DNA of 64,000 bases from NCBI RefSeq assembly GCF_011075055.1, contig NC_058145.1, positions 7,659,228-7,723,227 of the forward strand, given 5' to 3'. The notes under the pieces were generated by a model. That model saw nothing but the letters and a program-made list of their open reading frames with translations. It made no database searches and was not told the origin of the DNA. This DNA comes from Mangifera indica. Lineage: Eukaryota; Streptophyta; Magnoliopsida; Sapindales; Anacardiaceae. The first letter of the stretch is position 1, and every line of letters begins with the position of its first letter. This document shows positions 14,301 to 25,049 of the stretch, piece by piece. A program made the translations under genes and the position numbers.

Positions 14301-15326
14301 ATTGGAAAACTCTATCGACCCACCCACAAAATTAAGTTTAGGGTAAAGCATAATCCTTCAAAATGAAATAAAAAAATTTGAGATTTCCAACATATTGCAG
14401 GACAACAATGAAAGCACATCAACCAATTTCATTTCCAAAGCAAACAAAAATTAAAAATTAAAAATAAATAAAGAAGGAAAAAAGGGGTTTAGTATACATG
14501 ACTCATAGACTACTATTCAACAATATTACATAGAAGTGAGAAGTTATGGTCCTCGATCATATACTATTAAAAAATTTCATCATCCGTGTATTACCTTAAG
14601 ATACATAGACATTCTTTCAAGTTTTCCATATGTACCACCTACATGTGATTTCTCTCCTCGTTTTTGACGTGTAATGAGAGAGGAAAGTGCCTCCATTGCA
14701 TTTTCATATGATGATGAAAGAGTGGACTCTTGTAGGTGATCTTTGAAAATTGCATTGCTTCCAGTTGTTTCCATGACTTGAGATGATAACTTAGAATATC
14801 TTAAACCTAAAACATTGATGCAATAAAAACCTTATTATCAATCATACAAAACCGCAATATGATGGAGGACTTAATTTATTAGATTAAAAGCAATAAAGGA
14901 CTTTTTAAGTTACTCATATGTTTCAGGTTTATATTGGATAAAAATAACCCAGATCTAAAGAACATCATAATACAAATCTATATCCTAATCCATGCCATGA
15001 AAGAGAAAACTATGAAAGTTAAGGTGAGTATTTCAGTTTTGACAAACTCTGCAGAAAATCATTTTCGACTTCTGTACTATGCATAAAATCATATATAATT
15101 ATAAAGCATGATTATTCTTTTAGTCTGAAAAACTGGTACTTTATATCAATAAGAAGTAAGATTTGATCTAACCGTTTGTTGCGAATTGGACCTGACTGTT
15201 CTTACTGAGGTGATGAATGTCAAGGGAAGGAAATCTCCTTTCTGATCTCATGAAGAACAGCCAGTCTCTCTTCTGTGACACTCTAAAAATCCCACATGTT
15301 AGAGTGGTGTTCGTATGAATAAGCAT
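2339..15326 (-). CDS. FPGS: Folylpolyglutamate synthase (16 coding exons)
   Basis: The enzyme adds gamma-linked glutamates to tetrahydrofolates using ATP, which retains folates in the cell and its organelles and makes them good cofactors. Coding exons, in order of transcription: 15326-15173, 14806-14595, 14004-13939, 13497-13388, 11064-11004, 10220-10137, 9788-9732, 9522-9462, 9191-9145, 8989-8912, 8273-8115, 7435-7094, 6887-6809, 6137-5982, 3111-2918, 2398-2339. They total 1920 nt, giving 639 residues plus TGA. All borders are GT..AG and all phases agree. Visible hallmarks are the Mur-ligase-type P-loop [11 protein letters not shown] (split by intron 3), [61 protein letters not shown] and [19 protein letters not shown]. 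The last 60-nt exon supplies the conserved C-terminus [13 protein letters not shown]. About 90 N-terminal residues precede the conserved core; they are rich in Ser, Arg and Lys and look like an organelle presequence, so a plastid or mitochondrial isoform is inferred. A second in-frame ATG at 15251 would give 614 residues. The frame is intact, so the gene is probably functional. Confidence 0.94.
3996..4721. repeat. LTR-like segment in the FPGS intron between exons 14 and 15
   Basis: The segment starts TGTTGGAATT and ends AATTCTAACA, nearly perfect inverted ends of the kind that bound LTRs. The flanking five bases (TTAAC and ACCTC) do not match, so a solo LTR is not proven. Inside, 4237-4610 is a degenerate tandem array of CCAAAAAGTGTCGATCTACC-like units with a period near 70 bases at its right end. 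A long open frame here simply follows those repeats. Confidence 0.35.
7671..7949. mobile_element. hAT-type miniature element, GAGCTC family, copy 1 (in FPGS intron 11)
   Basis: The 279-bp element has ends TAGGGTTGAACTCGA and TCGAATCCAGCCCTA, which are imperfect inverted repeats. It is flanked by CCTATGGA (7663-7670) and CCTGTGGA (7950-7957), an 8-bp target duplication with one mismatch. An 8-bp duplication with YAGGG-type ends is the hAT signature. The arms are repeats of GAGCTC/CGAGCT. The centre carries two short palindromes, AAAACGATATCGTTTT and AAAACGATGTCGTTTT. It codes for nothing. It lies between exons 11 and 12 of FPGS and leaves the splice sites untouched. Confidence 0.85.
11551..11722. 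mobile_element. Fold-back miniature element in FPGS intron 4
   Basis: ATAGTAAAA occurs on both sides (11542-11550 and 11723-11731), a 9-bp direct repeat. Within it the left arm CATACCTACTTTGAGTACAC pairs with a right arm reading GTGTATTCGAAGTAGGTACA, so the whole could fold into one hairpin. The central words (TTACTTTATCTTTAATTC, followed by AAAATCA) recur near 46130-46150, which points to a family. The class is uncertain. Confidence 0.6.
12064..13048. mobile_element. hAT-like non-autonomous element in FPGS intron 4
   Basis: The left end CAGAGGTGCG and the right end CACACCCCTA are imperfect inverted repeats. The flanks AAATTAGC (12056-12063) and AAATCAGC (13049-13056) form an 8-bp duplication with one mismatch, typical of hAT. 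The outer 150-200 bases on each side are repeats of GGTTTGGTTT/AAACCAAACC. The middle (about 12300-12890) is ordinary AT-rich DNA without a long frame. No transposase is visible. Confidence 0.75.
13588..13860. mobile_element. hAT-type miniature element, GAGCTC family, divergent copy in FPGS intron 3
   Basis: The segment begins TAGCTCGGCTCAA and ends GCTCAGGTCCAACCCTA, with arms of GCTCGGCTCGG-type repeats like the copies at 7671, 18254 and 23522. The left end is degraded and the flanking bases share only GATG, so the target site is not clear. The central AAACGATGTCGTTTT palindromes seen in other copies are not obvious here. Confidence 0.55.
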
Positions 15327-16460
15327 CAAATAGAATCAACCCTGCATTTAAAAAAGATTCAATTAAAAGCATCAAGTAGAATCAGACACTCAATTGAAAG
15401 CAATCTTACATAAAATAGCAAAAAACGTCTTGAGATATGAATCATATGATCCTACCTTCAGAAAAAGAAGCTGAGTGCCATACAACAAACTAAAAATAAA
15501 CCCTTTCCAAGAATCCCATTGCCCACTATTGGTTTCTTTTTTTTTTTAAATTTCAATTTGGTAGTTAAACGTTACTTAGAAAAAACAAGAACTACCAGTA
15601 TAACCCTTACAACCTCCAAATGTTTTCCTGTAAGAACCATAATATAAGGCACTGCATCAGAAACCCATTATTTCTGCCCCTCATGTTCATCACTGAAAAT
15701 CACCGGTCATTACCAGAAAGATAAAACTTTTCTACACAGGCGACCATCTATACCTTTCTACCCTGAAATCTAAGCAATTTGGAAAAGAAAATTCTCAAAT
15801 AATTGTTTCATATAGAGCTTGAATCAGAATCACAATTCATGTTTCAACACATCACATCATTAACAATCAAATCGGTGGTTACAAACAAAAGACAAACCTT
15901 ATTCATAAAGCTTGACTGAACTGAACAACCAAACTTGCATCAATAACAAATCAGAATTACATAATTTGATGACTCAACTCAACATGATTTTCTTAATCTA
16001 GAAGAAACGACAAACTCCACATTATTGTCATCATATCAGAAACAACATCTAATAGACCATCCACCCTCCAACGTTTAGTAAATAAAGAACTGTCACTGTT
16101 TTATTTATTTTTATCGAACATATAAAAAACAATAATAATTCATATTATAGAACTAGGCCAACCTGAGTGTAGATGTTCATTGTTCCAGGTTAAATCCAAT
16201 ACCCAGAAGTCAACTCTATGAACTTCCCATATTTTCCCAGGAAACAAAAAGAAAACTATTACAATCATGTTGAGCTCCAGTAACATTAAAAAGTAATGTG
16301 TTGAAGCTAGGAAACATTTTTTTAATAAATAAAAAACCAACAAACCCTTGAACAAAAAAGGAAAGAAATAGAAGGAAAAGTTGCGTTACAGAGTTAGAAC
16401 TAGGAAGCCATTATCTGGGTCTCCGTGATTCGTGGATTTGCTACAGCAAAGTAAAATCTG
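15327..16460 (-). promoter_or_regulatory. Putative FPGS 5' leader: leader exon, leader intron and start region
   Basis: Just upstream of the first ATG an in-frame TGA precedes it, and a good 3' splice site (AAATGCAG) ends at 15342, so the first coding exon probably begins at 15341 after a leader intron. A candidate donor (CTCT then GTAACG) at 16389 would make 16390 the last base of a leader exon reaching to about 16460. That leader holds a three-codon upstream frame (ATG GCT TCC TAG), which could modulate translation. Transcript boundaries are inferred from splice-like motifs only. Confidence 0.35.
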
Positions 16461-16811
16461 AGAGAAACATGGGCTTCTATAGCAAATATTATTTCTATCT
16501 CCAAACAACCTTTATGGTGTGCTACAGGTGCTTAACAACCCTAATAAAAATGTTACTTATAAACCTAAGTAATGTATTCCTAAGTAATGTATTTGTTAGT
16601 AATTTAATTTTTATTATTTATATTATTTAATTTAATTTCAAATATTAAAAAATTTTAATAATTTTTTACTATCAATAATAGTATGACAATAGTTTATAAA
16701 TAATGAAAAATTTTAATAACCTTCTATTATCGATAGAATATAATAGTAATTTTATTATTGTTGTCTCTACGTGAGATAATATTTATTTTATTTTAATTAT
16801 ATTATTATTTA
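16461..16811. other. AT-rich intergenic sequence upstream of FPGS
   Basis: This presumably includes the FPGS promoter, because the putative leader exon ends just to the left. I see no well-defined element or repeat apart from several TTTTAATA-type words. Confidence 0.4.
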
Positions 16812-17595
16812 GGTCAAAGGACTTATTTCCACCCAAAGTATATTATTTTTTCAAGTTTTTTCCTGTTAATTTTAAAAATTTTATTTACCCACCAATAACC
16901 GTTTAAATCTGTTAGTTTTAAGGACAAATTTATTATTTTATATTAAAAATAAACTTAAATTGATTTCATTTTTCTTCCTAAACCCTAAAAACTAACAATT
17001 TTTCTCAAACCCAAGTTTTCAAAAATTGTATTTTCCCCCTAGGGTTTTCAAACTTTTAGATCCAATTTTTTTGGCGATGATCAGCGATCTTCAAACACCG
17101 TCTTTTCCTTTTTAGCAAGTCCTCCTTCCGATCGTGCTTCTTTCGACATCGTGAGATGTTGTCGTTGACGAAGATGAATAGTCTTCATCTAGAGATGAAG
17201 ACAAGATCTTCATCGATGACGAAGACTATTCGTCGACAAAAATTTTTTGTCGTCGACGAAGACTATTCATTTTTGTTGAAGACAACATCTCACAACGTCG
17301 GAAGGAGCACAGCAAGAAGAAGGATGTACCAAAGAAGAAGAGACAGTGCTTGGAGATCGTCGATCATCATCGAAAAAATTAGAGCTAAAAGTTTAGATAC
17401 CCTACAAAGAAAATATAGGTTTTGAAAACTTGGGTTAAGAAAATTGTTAGTTTTTAGGATTTAGGGGAGGAAAATGATATAACTAACAAACTCAGTTAAT
17501 TTTAACCTCTCATGGGTGGGTAAATGAGATTTTCAAAGTTAATAAGGGAAAACTTAAGAAATCAGTATACTTTGGGGGAAATAAGTCCTTTGGCC
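16812..17595. mobile_element. Mutator-like miniature element, copy B (complete)
   Basis: The 784-bp element is bounded by GGTCAAAGGACTTATTTCC on the left and its inverted counterpart ending CCTTTGGCC on the right. It is flanked by a perfect 9-bp target duplication TATTATTTA (16803-16811 and 17596-17604), the length made by Mutator-type transposases. The terminal repeats are long (about 200 bases), with shared words such as CCCTAAACCC, AACCCAAGTTTTCAAAA and CTAGGGTTTTCAAA. The core at 17150-17300 is a set of nested inverted repeats of GACGAAGA/TCTTCGTC. No transposase is encoded. Confidence 0.9.
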
Positions 17596-18253
17596 TATTA
17601 TTTATTAATTTTTTAGAAAAAAAATAACCTTATTTTCTATTAATATAACAAGTAATATAAAAAATATTTTAAAATAATTACTTTTAAGGGTATTTAAGTA
17701 AAATAATATATTAATATTCTTTTATTATATCTAATTAAATACAATAATTATTTCTATTAATTGATTTTTATACAATTTTATTAAAATAATAATAATTTAT
17801 ATTAATAATCTTCTAAATAATTTATCTTTAAAATAATATTTTAATTTTATTAATAAAATATTATACAAATAAAGAGATACCTTAAAATTGAAAATTTAAT
17901 ATACCTCATGTTTAAAAATAATTTATTACATTTACGTGATAATAATTAATATAAAAGGATAAAAAAAATTTTAATAAAAAATTAAAAACTAAAGCAGAGA
18001 ACATTTCACGAACTTCCGAAATGTAAATGAATTGAAAACAGAGCCTTCTTTGGACCTTCTATCCCATGACACACGTAGTGCTGGCCATTGCACATCTATT
18101 TAACAATTTTATTTACTTAATAAAAAAAATTATAATTTAACCATATTTTGTAATTACATTAGAAAATTATTATAAAACATTGTTCTTGAAATCTTTCAAA
18201 ATAAAATAGGTTATAGAGTATTTATTTATTTATTTTGTAATCACCTTTGCAAT

Positions 18254-18593
18254 TAGGGTTGCATTCGAAATAAATTTGTTTGAGTTTAAGTTTGAGTTTG
18301 ATTCGAATAAACCTAAAATGAATCAGTTTTATACGAACTGAATCGAACTCGAGCTACTTATTAAATTTTTTAATTAAAAATTTTGATAAAAAATGACATC
18401 GTTTTGATCAATATGTATTAAAACGATATAGTTTTTATAACGAAAAATGAATTGAATCGAATTTAAATCAAATTTGAATCGAGTTCGATTCTAGCTTTTA
18501 CGAGCTGAACTCAAACTTGAGCTCAGCTATATAAACGGAGCTAAGCTAGAGCTCAAATGAGCTCGAGCTTAGCTCCGTTCGAATCTAACCTTA
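18254..18593. mobile_element. hAT-type miniature element, GAGCTC family, copy 2 (complete)
   Basis: The 340-bp element has ends TAGGGTTGCATTCGA and TCGAATCTAACCTTA. A perfect 8-bp target duplication TTTGCAAT lies at 18246-18253 and 18594-18601. The interior is arranged as in the copy at 7671: GAGCTC-rich arms around AAATGACATCGTTTT and AAAACGATATAGTTTT. This is the copy that fixes the family borders. Confidence 0.9.
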
Positions 18594-18601
18594 TTTGCAA
18601 T

Positions 18602-21600
18602 ATATATATTTTGAGTGAAAACTTGTAGAATAAATAATTATTAGAGAAGTTAATTTAAATTCCGACCACACCCTTCTAGAATACCAATTTATTAAATTTT
18701 TAATTCTAAAGAAAGAATAATACCACAAAACCGCCGTGTCAATAATATTTAAAAAATTGTGTTGTTCGAACCATGTTATAATATTCGGAGAATATTCCTA
18801 GAGAAAGGATATCTGCATACTTGGACAAAATTCAAGCAACAATTACAGCCTTTGCTTGTGTGGTTGCCAACCTCTTTCCTCTACGCCAAAGTTCTATTGG
18901 ACTAGATACATGGCAACCACCGCTGACTTTGGAAACCACAAGCAATGCAATTATCCAGAATTTAAAGGGCAGAAGAGTCTTCTTACACATACCTCTGGCC
19001 ACGGCAAAATTATAAACGAATCTAAACCCAACAAAAATCTTTCAACAAAGTCATCGCGCTGTTTTAAGGGTGGGGTGTGATTGGTTAAAATAATTTTTGA
19101 TTATAAAATAAGTAAAATAAAATATTATTATATTTAATAAATTTTAATAAAAATTAATAAATATAAATAATTATTGTGTTTAATTAGGAATTATAAAAAA
19201 TACTAAAATATTATTATATTTAAATGTGTTTGAGTTGAATTATTTTAAAATATTTATATATTACTTGTTAAATTAATTAAAAATAAGATTATTTTTACCA
19301 TAAAAATTAATAAATAAATATACAATTATAACAAAATCAAAATTATATTAATAACTTTTTTTACATCTTAAGTAGAGGTGATATATTAATAATAAAAGAT
19401 AGATTGTTAAAGTGATTATTTTAATACTTGAATCAAATGCCCCTTAAGATTACAATTAGATAAAAAAATTTATTACCTGATATTCATTATTGAAAAGTTT
19501 AAAAAATATAAATATTTTCAAGCGCATCAAAATGATCAATTTTTATTTGAATGTAATTTTTTGTTTTCTCTCATAACACGGTAAGACAAACTTTTGATTT
19601 GAAACAAAGTCTTAAAAAACCCATTTTCACTAAAATCTCAAAATTCCACAAAATTCCAAAAGAAAATAATATATATGTTGATATAATATTTTGTCATTAA
19701 CTTATGTAAGTAATTTAGAATTTTGTATAAAATAGGCTATGGTTAGAGTGATTAGAGTGTGGGAAAACTTGAGTAAGTCGATGAGTATTTAAATATTAAT
19801 ACCAAAATAGGTGAATGAAAGTAGAATAAAGAGAAAGCATGATTCTTAAAATTTTTATGTGATTTAGCTTGATGATCAGACTGTTTACTTATATGGTGTT
19901 CTCACGAGATTGTAATGTTGTACAAGAATAATACAATGATCTAAAATATTTTCTTTCTTTCTCTCTAATTTTTTTGCTTCTCCTCACTCTCTTCTCTTAT
20001 TCCTCCTTATATACGATTTTCTAAAGGGAAAAGGCCTCCTTTGAATTATCTCTCTCCTCTACAAATTAACTCATAATTTTGAATTTAAACGGATAAATTT
20101 ATGTATATATTAACGACATTACATTTATATGAAGATTAACATTTTTATTTGATGACTATTATAAAGGTTTTATAGCATGAAATACTTTTCTTTGATTATC
20201 GCTAATGCATCTTCTTCAAATTCAAAATTACTTTGTCGTTGATATCTTGGTTTTTGATGTCTCGAATTATTAACCACTACATTTTGTTGTGTTTACAGGG
20301 TTGACCTTGAACTCCTCATTTTTTACTGTATAACATTTGCCCTCCAATTCTTAAAGTTTGTGAATGACTTTAACAACAATGAGAGATTTATTTTTCACAT
20401 GGAAATCTTATCATATCTTTTTGGATAACACAAGTTGATGTCATCATAATCTTGTACATTTGAGCGGTGTATGAATCTTTTTCATATTAATTTCCTTGTT
20501 TAATATGACTAAACATGCACAATTTGCATCTTGAGATGGTTGGACATATGTATTTTTATTATTAGAAAGGTCATTACAGACATTATTTTTCTATAGAAGG
20601 AAGAGTTTGGGTGCAATTCTTCAATAAGTTTTTCTTCTAAAAGCAAAACGGTTCATCTTCAATTATTCCCTCTTGTTCTAATAGAGGAGGAAAGTTTGAA
20701 GTCTGATGTGTCTATAGAAGAAGATAATGTAAAGAGTGGCCTACATGATAATACTTCATGTTCTTTGATAGATTGGTTATGTATGTTTGTTGTTATGTCT
20801 ATTGTTATTATGCACCTCCTTAGGTATGGCGGTGGCGCCATTTGCCATGATGGCTTTCCTTATATGGGTATTTCATCATTCCTCCATGAACCTCCATAGT
20901 CCAGAGATGGGCTCTACGTTGATTCCAACCTTATTCTTTGGTTTATCTTCTTCTTGATGGGCAGAATAAGAAAGCTGATTATCTTATTGAGTATGCAACT
21001 AGACTAAAGGTGAAAAAGCCTTTAGAAAAGGTTTTTGGGTGTTTTCCCAAAAGTTTGACATTTCCTTGGAAAAGTTTGGTGTTTATCATAGGCCATCAAG
21101 TTCTTCCTTTTTGCCAATAAAGTAATAATCCGATATAAATTGAAATCTTGGGGTTGCTAGATGGTAGAACTAACAATTTTTAACACAAATTGTTAATCCG
21201 ACGTGCACGACACGAAAAAACTTAGATTAGGATTGAGTTTATTAACACGAAATTTATTTTATGTCAACCTGACATAACTTAAAATAAAATTGGGTAGTGT
21301 TAGGGTTGATATGAAAGTAACTTGAACAACCTTGAACTGACTCAAATGTTTAGAAAAATATTACTTCAATAGAATTTGTTATGGATGAATTATATAAATG
21401 TTAAAGGACAATATTAACAACAGTTGAAATCCTTACATATTGTATACAGTTGTATTTTTATATAGTTGTAATTACTCATATAATTTTTTATTTTTTTAAT
21501 ATTTTTATTTTATTATTCAAAAGTGAGAATGTGATTTGATTAGTAAGATTGTTGATGTAACACCTACAAGTAAGGTAAAGTGTATTATTGTCTTTTTTTG

Positions 21601-22468
21601 CTTTGCCTTTGATTTTAAAGAGTTTGAATTGAATAATTGTGGTTTGGGAGTAGGGACGGACATGCACCATAGGGTGGATGTTTGTTCATGCCTTGAGAAA
21701 GGTAGATTCGTCATTTTACATTGAAATACATGAAAATGGTTTAATTATGAGAGGATGAATAACCGTGCATGTGAGAATGAATTCTCGTTCATTAGTTTGA
21801 CAAATTTGAATTAGGTAATGAGTCAGTTTGTTAGTGATTTAGTGATACATCTTTAGTTGTATAATTGAAGGAATGATTGTTCATTGAAAAGGAACAACCA
21901 TTCGTGGTGTCATTTCCATAAAATAAAAAAGAAACGGTAGGTTGTTTGGCTTATATTTATGCTTTACAAATCCTATAACCAAAATACAGCGTAGAAAGGA
22001 TTTTTGAAGCAACAAAAAACGCAAGGATTAGCCTTACCATGTGAAGTGTTGTGTTATCATCAAAGTAGAGTTTAGTACGGTGAATCTTCTTATTTTGGTT
22101 TGATTTGTTGGAAATTATATCTACATTTATGGCTTGTGATGAATGGATTGATAGTGCAAACATGTTGTGCGATTATCTTGATCTATAAACATGATTCTAT
22201 GTATGGTTTATGTTAAATAGGTTATAAGATTATTGATTGAGTTGATGATATGTGAAGTGAAGATTTATGTAATGTCTTATCTATAGTTTTGGAAGTGTTA
22301 TTGATGATTATTTTGGCTTAAAATCATCTAGGAATGATGTTGTTTGATTATAGACCTATTGTTGAATGAATTTGGCTAGAAAATATAGAAACCAATAGTT
22401 TAGCAATTTCTAAATCCTAATGAATGGTAGTTCATGCATGCATAGATGCCCATTAATCCTTGTTGAAA
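18602..22468. other. Intergenic sequence without a recognisable gene
   Basis: This stretch is very AT-rich and only short open frames occur. The frame at 20696-20899 (67 codons, with one hydrophobic stretch) has no feature I recognise. A near-identical 8-10 kb-scale duplication was not seen. It probably consists of old, unrecognisable transposon debris. Confidence 0.4.
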
Positions 22469-23521
22469 ATGTTAGTTCCTCGTGCAATTATATATATGCA
22501 GATGAAGTGATTCGACATAAAGTGAAATCATAAGGGTGCAAAAAGGACTCTTCTTGTAAGGGAATTTATAACACTTATAGGTACATCTCAAAGGCAAAGT
22601 AGTCTTTATGTATGAGTTTAATTGTTGTGTGAAGGATTAAATATATTTGAAAGTCACAGTGTGAGTTTTTAGAGACAAAAAACTGTGCATAGTAAGGTCA
22701 TACCCCGTGTGTCATTGCCATATTGGGCAGATAAGATGATTTTGCCTAAATTTCAAATTTAAGTGATACACAACCATGTACCTTAGACACATACCCATGT
22801 GTGTTGAACACGTTTTCAATTTATATATGACATATATTGAGTTTTAGGGATCATGATTTATAATCCTTAAACATAAGAAACCTCCCAAAAAGAGAGAGAG
22901 AGAGAAAAAGATAAGTCTAATCATCTAACTTGTGTGTAGTAGCTTCGACGACCTAATTCTAATAATGTGGTGACAAAGAAAGAAGTGAGAAGAAGGCCTC
23001 TTGAGGTGTTGTGACAGTAGAAATGTCAAGAGAAAAGTAAGACCTATTCATTTGCTTATTGAGATGAATTTGATGAATTCAGAGGTACACATGGATGTTA
23101 ATAATGAGATTTTAGCATGATTGAATGTGGAGTTCAATTATACTATGATAGTTTAGGTTTGATTATTTATATGATGTATATGGAATAATCAAACCAAAAT
23201 CTTTGATGTCCAAAGCCCTACTATGATTTTTTTTTTTTGTGCATCATGTTATCATATTTGATTTGATAATCATGTGAGGATGGAAATATTTTATTAATAA
23301 AATGACTAACATGTTGCGATGAGGGTTCCTTGCGCTGATGTTTTAGTGCCCTAAGTTTGCTTTACTTTTGAGTTGTGATGTGAAGATTTGAGTTACATTG
23401 ATTGGATGCTTAAATAATGATATGAGTATATTGGAAACATATTCGATATGCCTAGAGTGAAAGTAATTGAGTAGAAGCATATTAGAGTACGATCTCATAT
23501 CGGTTCTTTTGAAACTACATC
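22469..23521. repeat. Direct-repeat unit 1, LTR-like
   Basis: The segment beginning ATGTTAGTTCCT matches 24214-25320 along about 1 kb at roughly 80-85% by eye. Shared words include GATGAAGTGATTCGA/GATGAAGTGATCTAA, AATCATAAGGGTG, CTTCTTGTAAGGGAAT and CACATGTTG. If the TG at 22470 is the terminus, the two units would be LTRs of one decayed retrotransposon whose remaining interior includes the gag piece at 23990-24205. The right end of unit 1 is lost at or near the hAT element at 23522. Confidence 0.55.
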
Positions 23522-23924
23522 TAGGGTTAAATTCGAGTTGAACCAAGCTCAAGCTCAAGCTCAACTCAGCTCAATTTTCATATAATTGAGCTCGAGCTTG
23601 AGTTCATTTCAAATAAGCTCAAACTCGGTTTGTTTCAAGCTTGAGTTCAATTCGAGCTAGATTTGAGCTCGAGCTTTTAATTGGCTCGTTATTAAAATGA
23701 CATCATTTTTATACATATTGGTCAAAATGATATCATTTTATATAAAAAATTTTAACTAGCAAGCTTAACAAGCTAAACAGTCCAAAGCTCGAGCTTGAAA
23801 ATATGGAAGTTACATACTCGAGCTCAAGCTCGCTTGAGGTTAGCTCATTTTGGGCTCGTTTGAGCTGAGCTCGAGCTTAAGGTTAAACGAGCTTGAGAAA
23901 ATATGGAAGTTGCATCCAGTCCTA
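23522..23924. mobile_element. hAT-type miniature element, GAGCTC family, copy 3
   Basis: The 403-bp element starts TAGGGTTAAATTCGAG and ends GCATCCAGTCCTA. The flanks ACTACATC and ACTGTATC agree at six of eight positions, so the 8-bp duplication has decayed. The arms are long runs of AAGCTCAAGCTC and GAGCTCGAGC. The centre has AAAATGACATCATTTT and AAAATGATATCATTTT, the same palindrome pair as other copies with C-to-T type changes. Confidence 0.75.
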
Positions 23925-23989
23925 ACTGTATCCTAACTTCAATTTACCTAGTATACGTCAACCTTAGAAATTTTATAGTGCTTAGGACC

Positions 23990-24205
23990 CAATTGTAACT
24001 GAGGAATGGCTAGAGTCGATGGAGAGTGTGATGGCCCTATTTGATATGATAGATTAGGAGAGAGTTAGATACACCACCTACTTCTTCAAGTCAAGTGAAG
24101 AACATGGTGAAACCTAGTTAGAGAGATAACATGGGTTTCTAAGATATCCTGTCAAAGTTCAAGAAGAGCTTTGAGGCTAAATACAGAGGGGTATATGTGA
24201 CAGGT
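23990..24205 (+). pseudogene. Broken Ty3/gypsy gag fragment
   Basis: Plus-strand translation gives pieces matching the capsid region of the chromovirus at 41101: EEWLES-like text, then MALFDM, ERVRYTTYFFKSS and, after frame changes, a segment corresponding to [11 protein letters not shown]. Stops and small frame breaks interrupt it. It lies between the two 1-kb direct repeats, where the interior of an LTR element is expected. Confidence 0.7.
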
Positions 24206-24213
24206 AAATGAAG

Positions 24214-24976
24214 ATGTTAGTTCTTTGTACGCTTAATATATGTAGATGAAGTGATCTAATATGAAGTGAAATCATAAGGGTGTTAAAAAGATTCTTCTTG
24301 TAAGGGAATCTGTAACACTCACAAGTATGTCTGAAGGGCAAAATAGCCTTTATGCATGAGTTTAATTGTTATGTGAAAAATTAAAGTGTGAGATTTTAGT
24401 GACACATAATCATGCATAATGAGGTCATGTCTAAGTGTCATTGCCACATTGGCTGGATAAGATAATTCCCCTAAATTTCAAATTTAAGTGACATATGATC
24501 GTGTGTCTTAGGCATATACCCATGTGTGTTGAATGCGATTTCAATTTATATATGACATGTTGTTGTATTTTAGGGATCATGATTCATAATCCCTAGATAC
24601 ATGAAACCTCCTAAAAAAGAAAAAGAAAAAGAAGTCTAATCATCTGGCCTGTGTGTAGTAGCTTCAACAACCTAATTTTGGTGACGTGGTGACAAAGGAA
24701 AAAATAAGAAGAAGGCCTCTTGAGTTGTGTTGTGGCAGAAGAAACATCAAAAGGTAAGTAAGACTTGTTCCCTTTACTTTTTTTATTGAGATGAATTTGA
24801 TGAATTCAAAGGTACTCATGGATTTTGATAATGAGATTTTTGCATGATTGAATATAAAGTTCAATTTTATTATGATAGTTAAGGTTTGATTGTTTATATG
24901 ATGTATATGGAATAATCAAACCTTAATCTTTGATGCCTAACGCCCTGATATGATTGTGTATGTATGTGCGTGCGTG

Positions 24977-25049
<73 letters not shown>

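Noticed and set aside
20659..20899. 67-codon plus-strand frame with a hydrophobic stretch
   Set aside because: No motif, no splice context and no homology that I recognise; the length is within chance for this composition.
24979..25045. CRISPR-like or structured array
   Set aside because: It is a plain TA microsatellite; no spacer-repeat pattern exists anywhere in this eukaryotic window.
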